From Motacilla alba alba (Eukaryota; Chordata; Aves; Passeriformes; Motacillidae), in assembly GCF_015832195.1 (NCBI RefSeq), contig NC_052016.1:30587129-30651128 (forward strand): a DNA stretch of 64,000 bases, read 5' to 3'. A program made the position numbers and the translations under genes. The notes under the pieces are model-generated. The model was not told the origin of the DNA. It did no database searches and saw nothing but the letters and a program-made list of their open reading frames with translations. Of the stretch, positions 24,197 through 37,713 are shown one piece after another (within the stretch, counting starts at the first letter, position 1; the number at the start of each line of letters is the position of its first letter).

Positions 24197-25345
24197 GAAT
24201 TGCCCACTCTAAACATACATTCTGCTCATGTGGAAAGAAGAGGTAGAACTAGTGGACAGAGACCCACCAGAAGCATAAAGGCATTTTAAAATAACAGTGG
24301 AAAAATGACAGACCATAAATCATCATTTTCCAAAGCCTCAGGCAGTCATTCTGCTAACTACCATAATTGAAGGTGTCAATTTAATCACCACAGCCACAAT
24401 TCTCTAAGGGCACAAAGAATAGCTTAAAATCCTGTGAGTTACCTTCCTTCTCAGTGCTATGCTAACATACATCACCCCTGAAACAATCCAGCCCGTGGGT
24501 TGTGAGGCAATGACTCCTGTAATCACAGGAGCCTGCAGCCCTAAGGGACAAAGGCAAAGTTATCCAAGGGTCCTGTGGATTAGCATTTTGCCTATTTCAT
24601 TTTGCCTGTTTCAACTGCCTCTAAGTTTCTCCTCCAGTTACAGTCCTTCCTGGGCACCAGCCTTTGTGGAGCAAGTAGTGCTGCTGATAGCCCATCCACC
24701 AGTGCCACAAATTGCCCCAGGACACAGTTATGTTTTTGGGGAAGCACCATGATCAGCTAAGGTAAACCTCTGGCAGCAGGGGTGACAGACAGGAACAGGA
24801 GAAACAGTACAAGCTCCTCAAGGAAGCATGTGCATATGCAGAAATGTAAGTGTACCAGTCCTCAAAACAGAGCATCCAGCATCACAGGGCAGCTTCAGCG
24901 AGAGCTACACTGCAAAGCACAGTCCTCAGGCCACCTCCTATCCCAGGCCTGGGCTCTCCACAGAGAGGTCTGTTTGTGTGCCCTCATTTCTGCCCTGTAG
25001 CAGTACCTCATGACAGAGAGCAGCAGTTGACCAGACAATCACAAAACTATCTGCAGATGGACAGTGTTAGACTAAAACCTCTCAAGGTTCTCATTCTTTG
25101 AGAAAACTTACTGTTCTTTGCTGCACATCCCATACATGCAACAGAAGAACAAAAGGCATTTTAGAAAGAAGATATTTGTTCTTACTTACGTAAGAGCTAA
25201 TATATTTACCTTCTAAAATGTGCTACTAATATAGTATAAATATGGATCATATACCATTAAGGTGATTGCCTTGCGAAGAAAAGGCAGAGATTAAAAACAG
25301 ACCTATATCTTCATATGTAGTCACCAAGAGTCTTTGCTTAGTGCA

Positions 25346-28300
25346 CTACTGGCTTTCAGGAGATCTGCTTTGCACCTGCTCTTGTCTTCTGTAAGCTCCC
25401 ACAATACTGCAGATGCCACTGACCAAGAACACTAGTGAGATGGCCGCAAAGTAAGAGGCATAAATCATGAACTGCAGAGAAGAGGAAAAGAAAACAAAAA
25501 GAAGTGGTTAAACCAAGCAGTTTCCTGATTCATAGGAATATTAATAAAATAAATGAGTTCCCTTCCACTTCTAAAATAGCAGGATTGGGTGGTTATTTCT
25601 CTGTCAAATCCTTGACCCAGAAACAAGTAGCTGAGAAGTTTTTCAGCTTGGTTTATCTTCCTCCCTTCCCCATCTCCCATCAATAAAGGTAAAAGCATCT
25701 ATCATACCTGGGTGAAGATGTCCAAGCCAAGCCCACTGGCATCCACAACAATCACAGTGAGCAGAGTTTGAAGTGCTAAGGCAATGAAAGTATTAACCCC
25801 AAACACCAGGGCATACCGCTCCACACTGAGATTGGTAGCAATCTGGAACCTGGAAAGAAAGGGATGACCAGAAACATAAGGGAAAAAGCAGAGGAATGCA
25901 TGAATGGCAAGAACGTTTCTGGACAGAACAACTATGCAACTTGAGGAGTTACATTGACTGGTTTCATATTTTCCACAGCTAAATTACCTTGCACAGATAG
26001 TGTCCTTTTCTAAGTAGGATCACGATGGACTGACTTAATAGCTAGAAGAGACCCACAGACACATGCAACCCTTTTTTCTGAAGGCAAGCAAACAAACAAA
26101 CAACCCAACCCACCAATAAGGGAGCTCTGTGGGTTTCAGTGTCACTGAAGCAGCCCAGCTGTCTGATGTAAAGAGTCTCATCACGTGGAGAAGATGCAAT
26201 GCACTCTGACATTAGAGAGCAGCTGGCAATCTCAAAGCTTCAGCGTGTTGCTGTGTGGTCCATAACCCTTTTGCATCCTTCTAACCAGAACTCCCTTTGC
26301 AGTTGCCAGTTGCAGCATCAGCCCTCTCCTTGTGCTTGAGCTGTCTTGGAGTGATTTTATGGTTCAAAACCAGCTAAGCTTTCCTCCTCAAAGTGACAAA
26401 TAACATTGAAGTAGTTTTCCTACAGGTTAGGGAAAGTTGATGCTTCAATCCAGGCAAAGCATTGTCCTTTTCTCATCTGTCAACACTTCACTCCAGCCAC
26501 GTTTATGAAAAACATCCCCCTAGTAATCAGCACAACCTAACATTTAGAAGTATTCACTTCAGTATCACAAGACTTTTAAGCTTGGACACACTGCCAGCCA
26601 AATATATCTCCATGCCTCAGTTTCCAACCTGAATCACAACACAAACCCTTGCAACAGACTGTTGTTACACGGGAAAGGCACCGCTTTCACACCAGCTGTA
26701 ACCTTGAGAAATCTTGAGAGCTGTTTATGTTACAGAGATACTCACGTTGCTATTGTGATTAGCATCATGTAGATAATTCTGAAGATGACATAGGATGCAT
26801 AGCACACCCAGATGTTACGAACAGTGTCCATGACAAACACAGCAGCAGCAATAAGAAGGGAGAACAGGGCAAGTGCCACTTCACCCCACATTGCCCAGGA
26901 TGTTTTTATGTGACCCACAACAACAACTGCAACCGCTCCTGTGAGGGGAAAGAAAGCATAAATCTTAGTAATTACAGCTCTAGCAATTTGGAGATGGTGC
27001 ACTGGGAGCTCTACAGCCCCTAAGAGCCAAACATGAATGAAGTGGAGGACACAAATAGGAACACCTCAGCAGCTCTCCTCCCTCACCTGGAACACTGCTG
27101 TAAACTCTCATTCACTTTTACAGAAAGAGGACAAAAAATACATAGGTCAATGCTGACTGCCTCTAAAGTCTTCTCTCTGGCTCCAGAAGCATGACAGCCC
27201 CAGGCCTCAGACCACTTCCACTCACTCCTCTGTGCTTGACTGTGGCACTCCTGTCAATCATTGGGTAATTTCTGTTGCAAAATGCAAACCCTGGTTCCCA
27301 AAAGCACTCACCTAATTATTTAGTGGTGCTTTAGCAGAGGGTAGGAGGGAGAAAGGCACTACTCACTTTAATGCACAGCTGTTAGAGCTCTCTCCCAGGA
27401 AGCAGAAAAACCTACATTTACTGTCATCTCCGCAATGGGCTGTAAGATTAAGTAAAACAAGGAGTCCAAATCCACATCTCCTGGAATGTAGCCTAATCAC
27501 AGGTTACAATCATGCGCTATTGATTGTGCAAGAACAATCCTTTGCAACCCAGACAGGTTTGTAACTTTGGCTGGATTTTGTGAAGAGGGGATGGGGATAA
27601 AAGACAAATCAGAGGATGGGAAAGTGTGTGGTATTTTGTGCAATTCAATGAGCAGACAAGGTGTGTTTCATGCACTATCATAGTTGCAACTACTGAGAAG
27701 TCTAAACACATATTACATTAATAGAAAATTCCCATTCCAAGTAGGCCTTGTTCTGCAAATAAGCCAAATAACAACCAACAGTATAATGGCGGTACACAGC
27801 AAACCAGACAAACAGCATACTGACAAAGGGATGTTTACAGGACATCTCTGAAAAACAGGATTGTGTTCAGCAGTAGACCACTGCACAAAAGTTCTACAGT
27901 GCACTATCTAAGCTCTTTGTAGCCCTTAGCTGGCATGCTGTCTTAGAAAACTTTCAAGCACACCAAGATTCCTTATGTACCACCAGTTTGCACCAGCCTG
28001 CAATCCTGTCAGACCTTACATCAATCTTGCAGACTGGTGAAGAACAGCACTATGCCAAGGGAAAGGATTTATTTTCCCTCACTAAAGTCAACTAACATCT
28101 TGTTCTTTGGAAGTCTGGCTCCTCCAATAGCAAAACTCTGAAATGCAAAAAGACTCTCATTCCTACAGCATTCTTCCTACTGTCTCAGCAATTCTCAAAT
28201 TTGAGAACAGATATAAGGATCTCATGGCAATTCACAAAATTGTACTCTCCTTATGTGCCAAAGTTGTATAAGCCTGACACCTAATTAAGACATTCAGTCT

Positions 28301-31300
28301 CTGTCCTTCAATGAGACACATTCAGCTGATCAGTGGTTTTCACAACCTAACCTGATAAAGGATTGCCACACTCCAAATAATTGCAGGGATGCAACCTAAC
28401 AGTCAGCTGATCTCCCTAGAAGGAATACTAATTCTCTTTCCCTGGACAGGGAGCCAACAGCTACATGAGTCACCATGTGAACTTAAACCCCTCTGCAGGG
28501 CAGGGACGGCAACAGCACCTTATGAAAAGGTTTCCAAACATTGCTCCTAACTGAGCACAGAAAGACTAAGAGCAATGAAAATGGCAAATCAGATCTGGGA
28601 CACAGCAGGAGAGATTTCTAATACAGGGAGAAAAGTGAACAGCATGTTCTTCTGTAAGTCTGATGCCTCACTGAATACAGTTGAGTGCAATTCAGATTAT
28701 CCACCTTCAAAAGGAATGCAACTCAAGGCAGGTTTGGTGCAAAGATGGGCACATTGTGTTCTTGCAGAATTAAGGAAGAGAACAAACAGCTTAACTTTAC
28801 CAAAGAACAGGTGGAAGAACCTGGCTTGTCTGGCCCAGAGCAAAGATTTTGTGCTAAAATACAACCTTAGCATGACATCAGAGATAAATAAACAGCTCAT
28901 TAATAAATTCAAACTGGAAATCAGAAATTAGAGCATTTGCACTAGTGCCTAGGAAGTCAGGTCACTGCATGCTCATTCTCATCGGGTGTTAGGACTTCCA
29001 GTCCTATTACACACTTCAAGCTTTTAGTTGTGACTATTAATTCATTAAACTTTGCTTCTTTCAAGCTATTAATCTCTATCAACTGGAAGGATTCTGTCTT
29101 TTGAGCAGTTCAGGCTAATTTGCCTGAAAACATCACCCAAAATGATTCAACTATTTATAAAAATGATACTTGAGGAAAAAAATCAAAATGGGAAACTAAA
29201 AACTTCAGTCTTACAAGAGTTTAGGTCCATTGTTCACAGGCCTTTTTAAAAAGGATCTCGTTATCAAAGATGTTCGTTATAAGGTTTGAAGAATACCCTT
29301 TCCCCCCTTTCTTATTTTTTTAAATTGTGCTGCTTTTAGGCCACATTATAGGTCTTCTTTTCCTTGATACCAATTATTCTCCTACTGGGACAAAGGTAGG
29401 ATGGTAGAGGAAGCCAATCCAAACAAGAAGAGCCACAGGCTCATGCTAGAGTGGAGAAACAGTGTATGACAGGAAGGTATTTAAGGGCAGGTTTAGCATA
29501 CCAAGGACTGAATAGACAAAGTCATCAAGTTGCCAACAGTTTCAAACTCAACTAACAATGGGTTGTGGACCAGCTTTTAGAACTATAAACCAGCCACAGC
29601 TTCCTACTGAACTTCAAGAAGGGTCTGAGCCCACCCAAGGAAGCACTAATAATTTGTTTGTGTACCTTGGTTTCTTTTGCCCCCAAGTAGGTGACGTCCA
29701 CAGCAGATGATGGAACAACGACTCCATCAAAGAAAAGGGACGTGTTGCAGCAACATCTAGAAAACCTCTGCAAGGGGATGTTAGTTTTCTATTGTCCTAG
29801 TTCTGGTAATGAAACAGTATTAAACAACTTCATAAACAAATGCTTGTGTTCTGTTCACTGACCTACGTGTCCCTTTCAAGTCAACCAACTTCTTTCATCT
29901 TAATAGCTTCTGCTCCTAACAGTGCTGAAATGACTAACCACGGCTGACTGCATGCTGGGTGCATACAGGAAACCTTCATAGGCTCCTGGAGAAAAACCAA
30001 AACCCATGTCTGACTCTGAGTGGCTAAAACAAACAGAACCCCACTGTCCTGGTGACAGTCAAGAGCACACAGTCAGCCACATGCTTGGAGCCTTGTGCCA
30101 AGTATTTCAGAATGATGATTGCTTTGGGAGGTTCCTCTAAACACCTACGTACTGGATTACAAGAATCAGGGCTGCTTCAGCAACTAACTAACACTGAGCA
30201 CCCTACCTGTGCATGTCAGAGAAGACTCACCCCAAATGCCAGGGTTTACCTCTCCTGAATGCTTGGGGGAATGCATGGCACTTGCAAATCATGCTCTAGT
30301 GACCTTGAGGAAAACAAGACATTTCTCACAGCAGAGCAGGAGCTAAGCAGGAAGCTTACCCAGGAGCGTTGAGGCTGCCTCCACAGCACCATTGTAGATG
30401 TCCGCGCTGTGAGAAGGCAGCACCATCTCCCACAGGCCCTGAGCGTAGTTGATGACCTGAAAGTAGCCACAGGTGGACAGTGCCCACCACACAGACCAGC
30501 AGAGCATGGTCCTGGAGGAGTAGCACTGCAGGAAGTCCTGCCAGAGGTCTTTGAGCACCTTTGAGATGTCTACTTTCTGCGTCTGCGTAGACTGGAGAAG
30601 GAAGGGGAGAGAAATGTTAAAGTCTTTGTTTATGAACACTTCACACTGCTCCACAAAATTGCCCCTTTCAGGTGGTCTGATCACTGGTGAATGACAATAC
30701 CACTCTCAGACACAAACCCCCACAGAGTAATGAATAAAAGGCTTTCCCATCCCACAGTCTCTGTGCCAAACAGGGCCAGACCCTTACATGCAGAGGAAGG
30801 GTTCAGTCCCAAGCACCTCTCCATCTCTGCCTCTCCCTGGCAGACAGCAGGGACTGCCACATGTTATGTGAGCAACTGAAGGGTACCACAGAAGAAACAC
30901 CAAGAGAACAGGACACAATATCCACTTTGACAAAACAGGGTCAGAAGCCAGTCATTTACATCATAAAGGCAAAATTATCACTGACACTTTTAAGTCCTGA
31001 TTCAAATTCAACCAAATTTTGTAGCACAGAGAACTACATCTGTCCCCAAATAAGTTGATTTTCTTTAGAACAGGCACTGGGAGTTTATAAATACTCAAAG
31101 AAGCAATCTCATTACCACACGCTCTACCCCTGTTAAAGCTCACCATGGCTTCAAGAAGGTGAGAGATGTCACCTGGGGATCTAAAGGGAAACAGAAACTA
31201 CTTCCACCAGACACTGCTGTTGCAAGTGGCAGGTCCTGCACATACAAGTGCCCTGACAAACGGCAAGAGATAAAAAATAAAGCTTTCCACTCTGAATCTT

Positions 31301-34300
31301 TCTAGAAAGAGCATGCAAAAAGGGGCAGGCCCTTAAAAATAATTGAAAATAGATCAATTCTAGCAACAGGGAATGACGGTAAACCATACTTTTTACATAC
31401 AGACTGTTATAGTCCTGTTCTTTACCATTTTATGCCAACAGCAGCAGAGGAAAAGAGCATGTCTTTACTTTGTAGACAAAAGTTCCTGGTTACATTCGCC
31501 ATTCACACACATGAACAGACATAGTGTAGACTCTGTAGGGCAAGACCCTTCTAGTCTGAGTAGGAGGAGCAGTTACTTAATGCAAGACTGGGCAGAGCCC
31601 CAAGGCCCACCCAGCACCTCAGGCCCCTGTGAACTTGGATTCCCTGCAGGGAAACACACAGCACTATCACAGGACTGAGCTACTGCACATTGTGCTGTCA
31701 CATGCCCAGTTTCAGAGTGGTTTCCAGACAGCAGCAGCAACTTTGAGCTCTTGGCATTATGCCCTTTCCCCGGGGGAATCATGCAGTGTGTTCTTGGGAA
31801 AGACTATTTTCCATGAGCAATAAAACTCATTTCAAAATGTTTCTACTAAAACCCCAAAAGACCACAGCCTGAAACCTGTCCTGAACTTCCTTTCTTCCAC
31901 CCCTTCAAGTGTCACTGATTTCTAAGCATCTTTATTAAACACCACACAGTCCCACTGTTGCCTTGCCAATGGTGTAACTCTTGCTCTCCATGTGAATACC
32001 ATTCCTCCAAAACACAAAAGAACAACTTGGGAAGAAGTGAGCTTGTGGCAATGTGACCTTACACATAACTCCCACACTGACAATTTCACACGAAGCACAA
32101 GTTTAGACACAGGAAAACAAGAGAAGGGAACCGTCGCACACAACGCAAAAACTGATTTGGCTGCTCAGCCCCAAGCGAGTATCTGGTAAGGTAGAAAGGC
32201 ACACCTGCCCTGCCCTGGCAGTGCCCCTTCAGTACAATGACTCCCACAGCCATCCATGTTTGTGAAATATGGGTGCTGTTACCTCAGCAAGAAGGACAAT
32301 CATCACACTCCAATGTTTCTTAGCCTTCAGCACCTGGTGTAAGTGACCTCAGGGGAGTTAGGCAGGTGTACTTCCTCCTTTTCTAGATTTTCCCCCACTA
32401 CTTTGGTACTACATGTACTCTCACAGGAGAGGAGTAAGGTAAACAAAAGGGATGGATAAGTTATATGTTTATGGCACAGAATTTGTTTTAACAAATACCC
32501 TTCAACATGCAAGCACAACTCTGGTAAAAATATCCTTGGTCACACATGATCGTGCTGGATGGGGCAGCATTAAGTCCCTGGAATGTTAATACCTTTAATT
32601 CTCAGCTATAGCTGGAGAAGCAGAAAGCAGCCCTGGATGCTGCCTCCCCCAAACCAGCCAACTGTGGCTTACTTGCTAAGAAATACCCACTGCTGACTAA
32701 TCCAGCAGCTGCACTTACTTTTGGCTTGTCCTCAGAACCGGTACAGCCTCCTTCTGTCTGAGGAGCAAGACTGGCCTCTCCTCAGGGCCTTGAATCCCCC
32801 TGCCAGGAATCTTCACATATTTGCATTTCCTGGAGCAATGAGGCCAGCAGGGACCTGCCCAGCAGGCAACTACACACTCACACTGGGCCCAAAACTGGAG
32901 GCTGCTCACCTATGGTGGGATGCAGCACATCTCTCCGCCAAGCAAAGGTCCCAGCGCTTGTTTCCATACAAATGACTTTGCCAAGTTACGAAGCCCACAA
33001 AAGCCACAAGTGGCTACCTCAGAGTCCTCAGGGGCTGCATTAAGCTGATATCATGCAGATGTGCTTCCTGCAATTTCTCACATTCTGCCCTTGTATTACT
33101 AATCAGTGTCTGCTTCCAAGTGCCCCCAAGAACTACTGCAGTTTCCTTCCTAGAGCAGCTTCCTTCCAGGATCATACGATAAACCCAAATTATTGCACAG
33201 GATATTGCAGCACAACTCACACAACAGTTAGAGCAACAATACCAAAATCTGAGTACATGTAGAATTGCCCCTTTTCTGCAAGTCATTGGGTGCATCCAGA
33301 AGCACACACAGAGTTTGGACATATGCTCAATGTTTAGTATCCCAGAGATGTCCCTTGCTTTGTACCACTGGATGGCCATCTGAAGCTCAGAGCATTCAAA
33401 CTGCAGCCTTGCTGAGACATGAAGAACAGTTTTAGAAAAACTAAGGAGCAGCCTTCTATGCTCAAACAGCAAAAGGATGTCAGTAATAATTCTCCCTGTG
33501 CCATAAGGTTAGATATTACATCTCTACTGCTACGTACATATATGCACGTGTGACAACCACGTCAGTATGGCATCTTCTACTCATGTAAACTCAGGGCCCA
33601 ACTCACCTGTTTCTCTGCTGAATAACCCTCCCCATTTAAGGGAACTTTGGTCTCATCCTCCCAGCCAGGTGCCCTCTGCACATCAGGATGATCTTGGACA
33701 GCTGCTCCATTTTTACAGTCCATGACCTTCATTTCACAACTAAGCTGCTGACTTGAGAGGTGGTGAAAGAAAAGGCTTTTTTGTGGCATGGGCAGGAACC
33801 ACGCCGTGGCAAAGGCAATGGATATGCTGGTTAAGGAGACTACGTTCAAGCTGAAGAGGGACCATCCTGCCACTGACACAAGGACCTGCCCAGACACCGA
33901 GCCCACTGTGTAGCCCACCAGGGTGGCACTTCGGCAGTAGCTGGTGACCTGCTGGTACAGGTTGATATCGACGACACTGTAGATGTAGGAATAATAGGCG
34001 ATGTCGGTGGCAGTCCCCATCCCGTAGAAGAACTCAAGGAACTGGAAGGCCCACAGCCTCTGGGCGTACAGCAGCATGAACCAGGTGACGATGAGGCTCA
34101 GGCCCTGCAGCAGGACCACAGGCTTGTACCGCAGGTAGTCCGTGGCAAGGAACACGGGGAAGAGCAGCGCCAGGTAGGAGTAAGTCCACACCGGGTAAAT
34201 CTCGTTGAACACCTGCGGGAGGGAAATACGGCGGTAACCGCCAGCACTCCCATACTGCGGACAAAGCACAGACATACAGACACACAGACAGACACACACC

Positions 34301-34535
34301 CCGCGGCGGGGAAGGTTGGGCGGGAGGAAGCCACCCGGGGACGCGGTACCTGGGTCTCGGAGAGGTTCTTGTGCGGCCCCAGCAGGTATCGGGTGAGGAA
34401 AGGCTCCGACGGCCGCACGCTGCAGAAGAAGCCGTAGGCGCAGAGCAGCGCTGTGGGCAGCGCCCAGGAGCACGCGCTGCCGCCGGCAGCCCGGGCTGAG
34501 CGCCGCGCCGGCCGGCCCCCGTGCGAGTCCGCCAT
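25346..34535 (-). CDS. SLC19A2: SLC19A2, thiamine transporter 1 (complete, 6 exons)
   Basis: Exons on the minus strand: 34535-34350, 34212-33607, 30591-30360, 26938-26746, 25849-25708 and 25471-25346. All are GT-AG with continuous frame; 494 residues against 497 in human. The product is THTR1, a reduced-folate-carrier family protein with about 12 membrane helices that brings thiamine across the plasma membrane. Exon 1 holds a variable N-terminus and TM1 ([12 protein letters not shown]) plus the family RPSEPFLT motif. Exon 2 carries [26 protein letters not shown] and [13 protein letters not shown] (TM2-6) and the central cytoplasmic loop. Exon 3 resumes with [20 protein letters not shown]. Exon 4 has [13 protein letters not shown] and exon 5 [15 protein letters not shown]. 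The last 20 or so residues are variable. Loss of this gene in humans causes thiamine-responsive megaloblastic anaemia. Confidence 0.97.
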
Positions 34536-34960
34536 GCCGGGCCGGGCCGGGCCGGGCCGGGCCGGGCCAGAGGCGCTCCGGGGGCCGGAGGTGCTCCGGG
34601 GCCAGAGGCGTCGCTGGAGGGCGCGTCCCGGTCACCTCCCGAGACGGAGCTCCAGCGCCGGCCCGCGGCGCTGCGCCCACGCTGATTGGCCAGCACGCGG
34701 GGGGCGGGGCCACACACCGCGCTCGGGTTTGTCAGACCGCCCCCGTGGGCGGGGCCAGAAGCCGCGCGCGCGGGAGGGGCGGGGCAGGGCGGGGGTCAGC
34801 GAGGGCCGCTCGCGTGCAGGGCTCCTCCTCACCCCGTTCCTTCGGGCCGGGAGCGGGCTTTCCTCAGAAACCTGCTCCCCCAGGGATCCCCGCCGGCTGT
34901 GCCGGGCTTGTTCGGGCTTTCCAGGTCGGGACATGTTCGGCCCCTGACCGCTGCCGCTTT
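34320..34960 (-). promoter_or_regulatory. SLC19A2: CpG-island promoter of SLC19A2
   Basis: Dense CpG over exon 1 and upstream. On the minus strand a CCAAT box (attgg on plus, 34685-34689) lies about 150 bases upstream of the start codon, with several GC boxes further up (ggggcgggg near 34700, 34748 and 34775). A TATA-less housekeeping promoter is the natural reading. Confidence 0.75.
34536..34570 (-). repeat. GCCGG pentanucleotide repeat touching the SLC19A2 start codon
   Basis: Six perfect GCCGG units (34536-34565) and one imperfect unit abut the start codon, so the last 35 bases of the 5' leader are a C/G-only tandem repeat on the transcript. Confidence 0.9.
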
Positions 34961-37666
34961 CTTCCCTTTCCCGAGATAAGAGCTTGAAACACTTCTGTGG
35001 TTTAATAAAGCAGCACCTTGTTGTTCAGCCAGAAGAAATAAAACTATTGCATTCGAAGTCGTTATCTAAAGTTTTGCCCAGTACTACTGTTCCTAGAGCT
35101 TTCCCAATCCTCTGAACTATTTGCTGTTTTTCTGTTTGATCTATTTCTTTCTATCTACTTGATTTGCCTTTCCCTTCGCACCACTCCTTTGATCTCCACG
35201 ACATTGCTACCACTCCTAGGGCTTCCTACTTCAGACCAACAGTTTGTTCTCCAAACTGGCTTATGCCAGAGAGAATTCACACCAGCGGTCAGGCCTCCCA
35301 CCGGTACAACTGCATATCCTGCCTCCTAGGCACCTGGATATACAGAGTTGGGTGGGAAAGAACAAGTTCTCAGCCCCAGAACAGACTTCTTGTAGTGCAG
35401 ATTTTTACTATTATCTATTACTAATATATATTTATTACTGCTTTATAACTGTAATCACCATAATCATGCCTCGGTAAACATAGCTACAAAGAGGATTTGG
35501 GCCGTAAGATTACTCAACTGTCTGTAAAACACAGTTAAATATTTTGGTCTTGATCATTGCGCATCAGTGGTTTGCTGCTTTTATCTTCTGGGTCTAGCAA
35601 AATTTCCTTTCTATTGTTCTCCATGTTCTCTTCTGTAGAACTCCTGTAAGATTTATAGGAAAAAAAATTGCTATTTCACTACCTTTTAGCTTGAAGCAAA
35701 ACCCTACATACAAAGAATCAGTTCCTGCTAATACTGCAGGCATCCATTTTAGTCACAGGCAAGGAACGGCTGATCTTTTCAAAGAGCATGGTTAGAGTGA
35801 AATGAGCCGAAACGACAACTGATAAATGCGTTGCCAGGGGTTCCCTCTCTCTTAGCAGCGCATCTGTCCCTCTGGCATGTGGCCCAGGAGCAGGTAATAA
35901 AGGGATATGGGCTGTTAGCAAGGTGGTGTGCACCCTCTGACCATTGCTTCGTGCTGAGGAGTGGCGGGAGGAAAGAACAAAACCTTGGAGTACTTGGTGT
36001 GCCCTGCCTAGAGGCAACAGTTCCCACAGCTTCCAGGCTGCTCATAGGATCTCATGGGTGGCCTTGCTCTTTTCCAAAACAATAATCCTTAGAGCTGTGC
36101 CACTGGAGCTCAACTGCTGTTCCCAATGGATTAGAACGAGTTACATCAGTTCAGCCCTTAAAAAAAATACACAGTCAGTCAGGCAAACTAGATTTTTCCT
36201 CCAAAAACTGGAACAGAAAAAGAAACTGCAAGTTTTTGACTTAAGCGCTCCATGATTTCTCAGGATTTCGGTTTTGTTCTCTAAAGACTTCACCTTGTTT
36301 TGTTTTCATGGAATATTTTCAGCCTTTGGGAACAAGATAAAATTTTATTCCCTGATTTTTTTACTTCTATCTTTTCTTTTCTCAGCCTTCCTCCACAATT
36401 CTCTTTCCATCTCCTCACTCTACTAGAAAAAGTAAGGAAAGGTTAAACATGTTTGCAAGTAAAAACCTGAACACTTTCAATATTTTTTCCTAAGGTGGAA
36501 GATATAAGCTGTGAAAAGTAGAGTTTTTCACACTTTCCTTAATCTTACTTATTTCCTTCTTCTCTGAACTTCTGGCCTGCAGTAAATTGTGGAGGAATTA
36601 ATAAAATACATGTGCATGAAAAGTTCTCCTAAATTCTTGCCAAGTTGTTTAGAGAAAATCTTCTGTAAATTAAAAACTTTAAAAACTGCACTTTTGTGAA
36701 GCTGTTGTTCAGAATGTTTCCCCAGTATGCGAGAGCCCTAAGATGGCACAAATATTTCAGAAACTATCCAGACAGAGAGAATAAAACAGATTTGTCTTTT
36801 GCTGGGTATGGAAGGAACAAAGGCACAGAAATGTGACAAACAGCAGCAACCACTTTATTTTTTTTATTATTTTGGCCATTGTAACTAATCTGGGGAAGTA
36901 GACATCATTAACTAGTATCTATGTTGGAATGAAACAGAATTAGCAAGAACAAAATAAAACTCCAAATTATTTCTGAAATGCAGGCTGATTAATTTAGATC
37001 AAAGCCTGTAGATTATAGCAATCTGTTAGAACAGGAGACTGGATATAACTTTGAAGGCCCGTGCCTTCCACTTCCAACCCCCAGTTGATCCTTTGATAAT
37101 CTGGGGGCTTTCAACAGGAAATTCAGAAATATTATGCAGCCATAAAGGGTCAATTTAAAACCCCTGTGCATGGGAGGGAAAATGCAGCGTTGTAGTTCAC
37201 TGGAACACAGCTGATAGAGAAGCCAGTCTAAAATCCAAGCTTCCAGGACCTGCAGAAGCCTAAGGACAACCAACCATCTCTCCAATATACAGGAGTCATT
37301 AGGAGACAGGTTACTATCAAAAGCCTCTGGCAGAGAACTTCCCTTCTGCCCTGCACACCACAGCAAGCTCTGCATTGTGTCCAACACATACTGAAGCAGA
37401 GAGCTGTTAGAGATGAGGCATTCATGGCTGAATTTGAGGAATTACTTGCCACAGGATATCAGAATAACTCCTGGGCTAAGATGGGTCATGTTGTACAACA
37501 CTAGACATTTCCATTATGGACTTAACCATTTAAAGTATTTTGCAGTCAGCTACATGAGGAAAAAATGGAAAAGCTACTCAAGTCTGCTACAAACAGTGGA
37601 AAAATTTTCATGGGAAGTGCTAAAAGAGTACAATAGTGATGTTACAAAGTGAAACAAGCACTTAGA

Positions 37667-37713
<47 letters not shown>

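Noticed and set aside
34034..34979. Other long frames over SLC19A2 exon 1 and its promoter
   Set aside because: Shadows of the real exons in other frames or GC-rich upstream sequence; only the 34535 start gives the conserved TM1 and RPSEPFLT motif.
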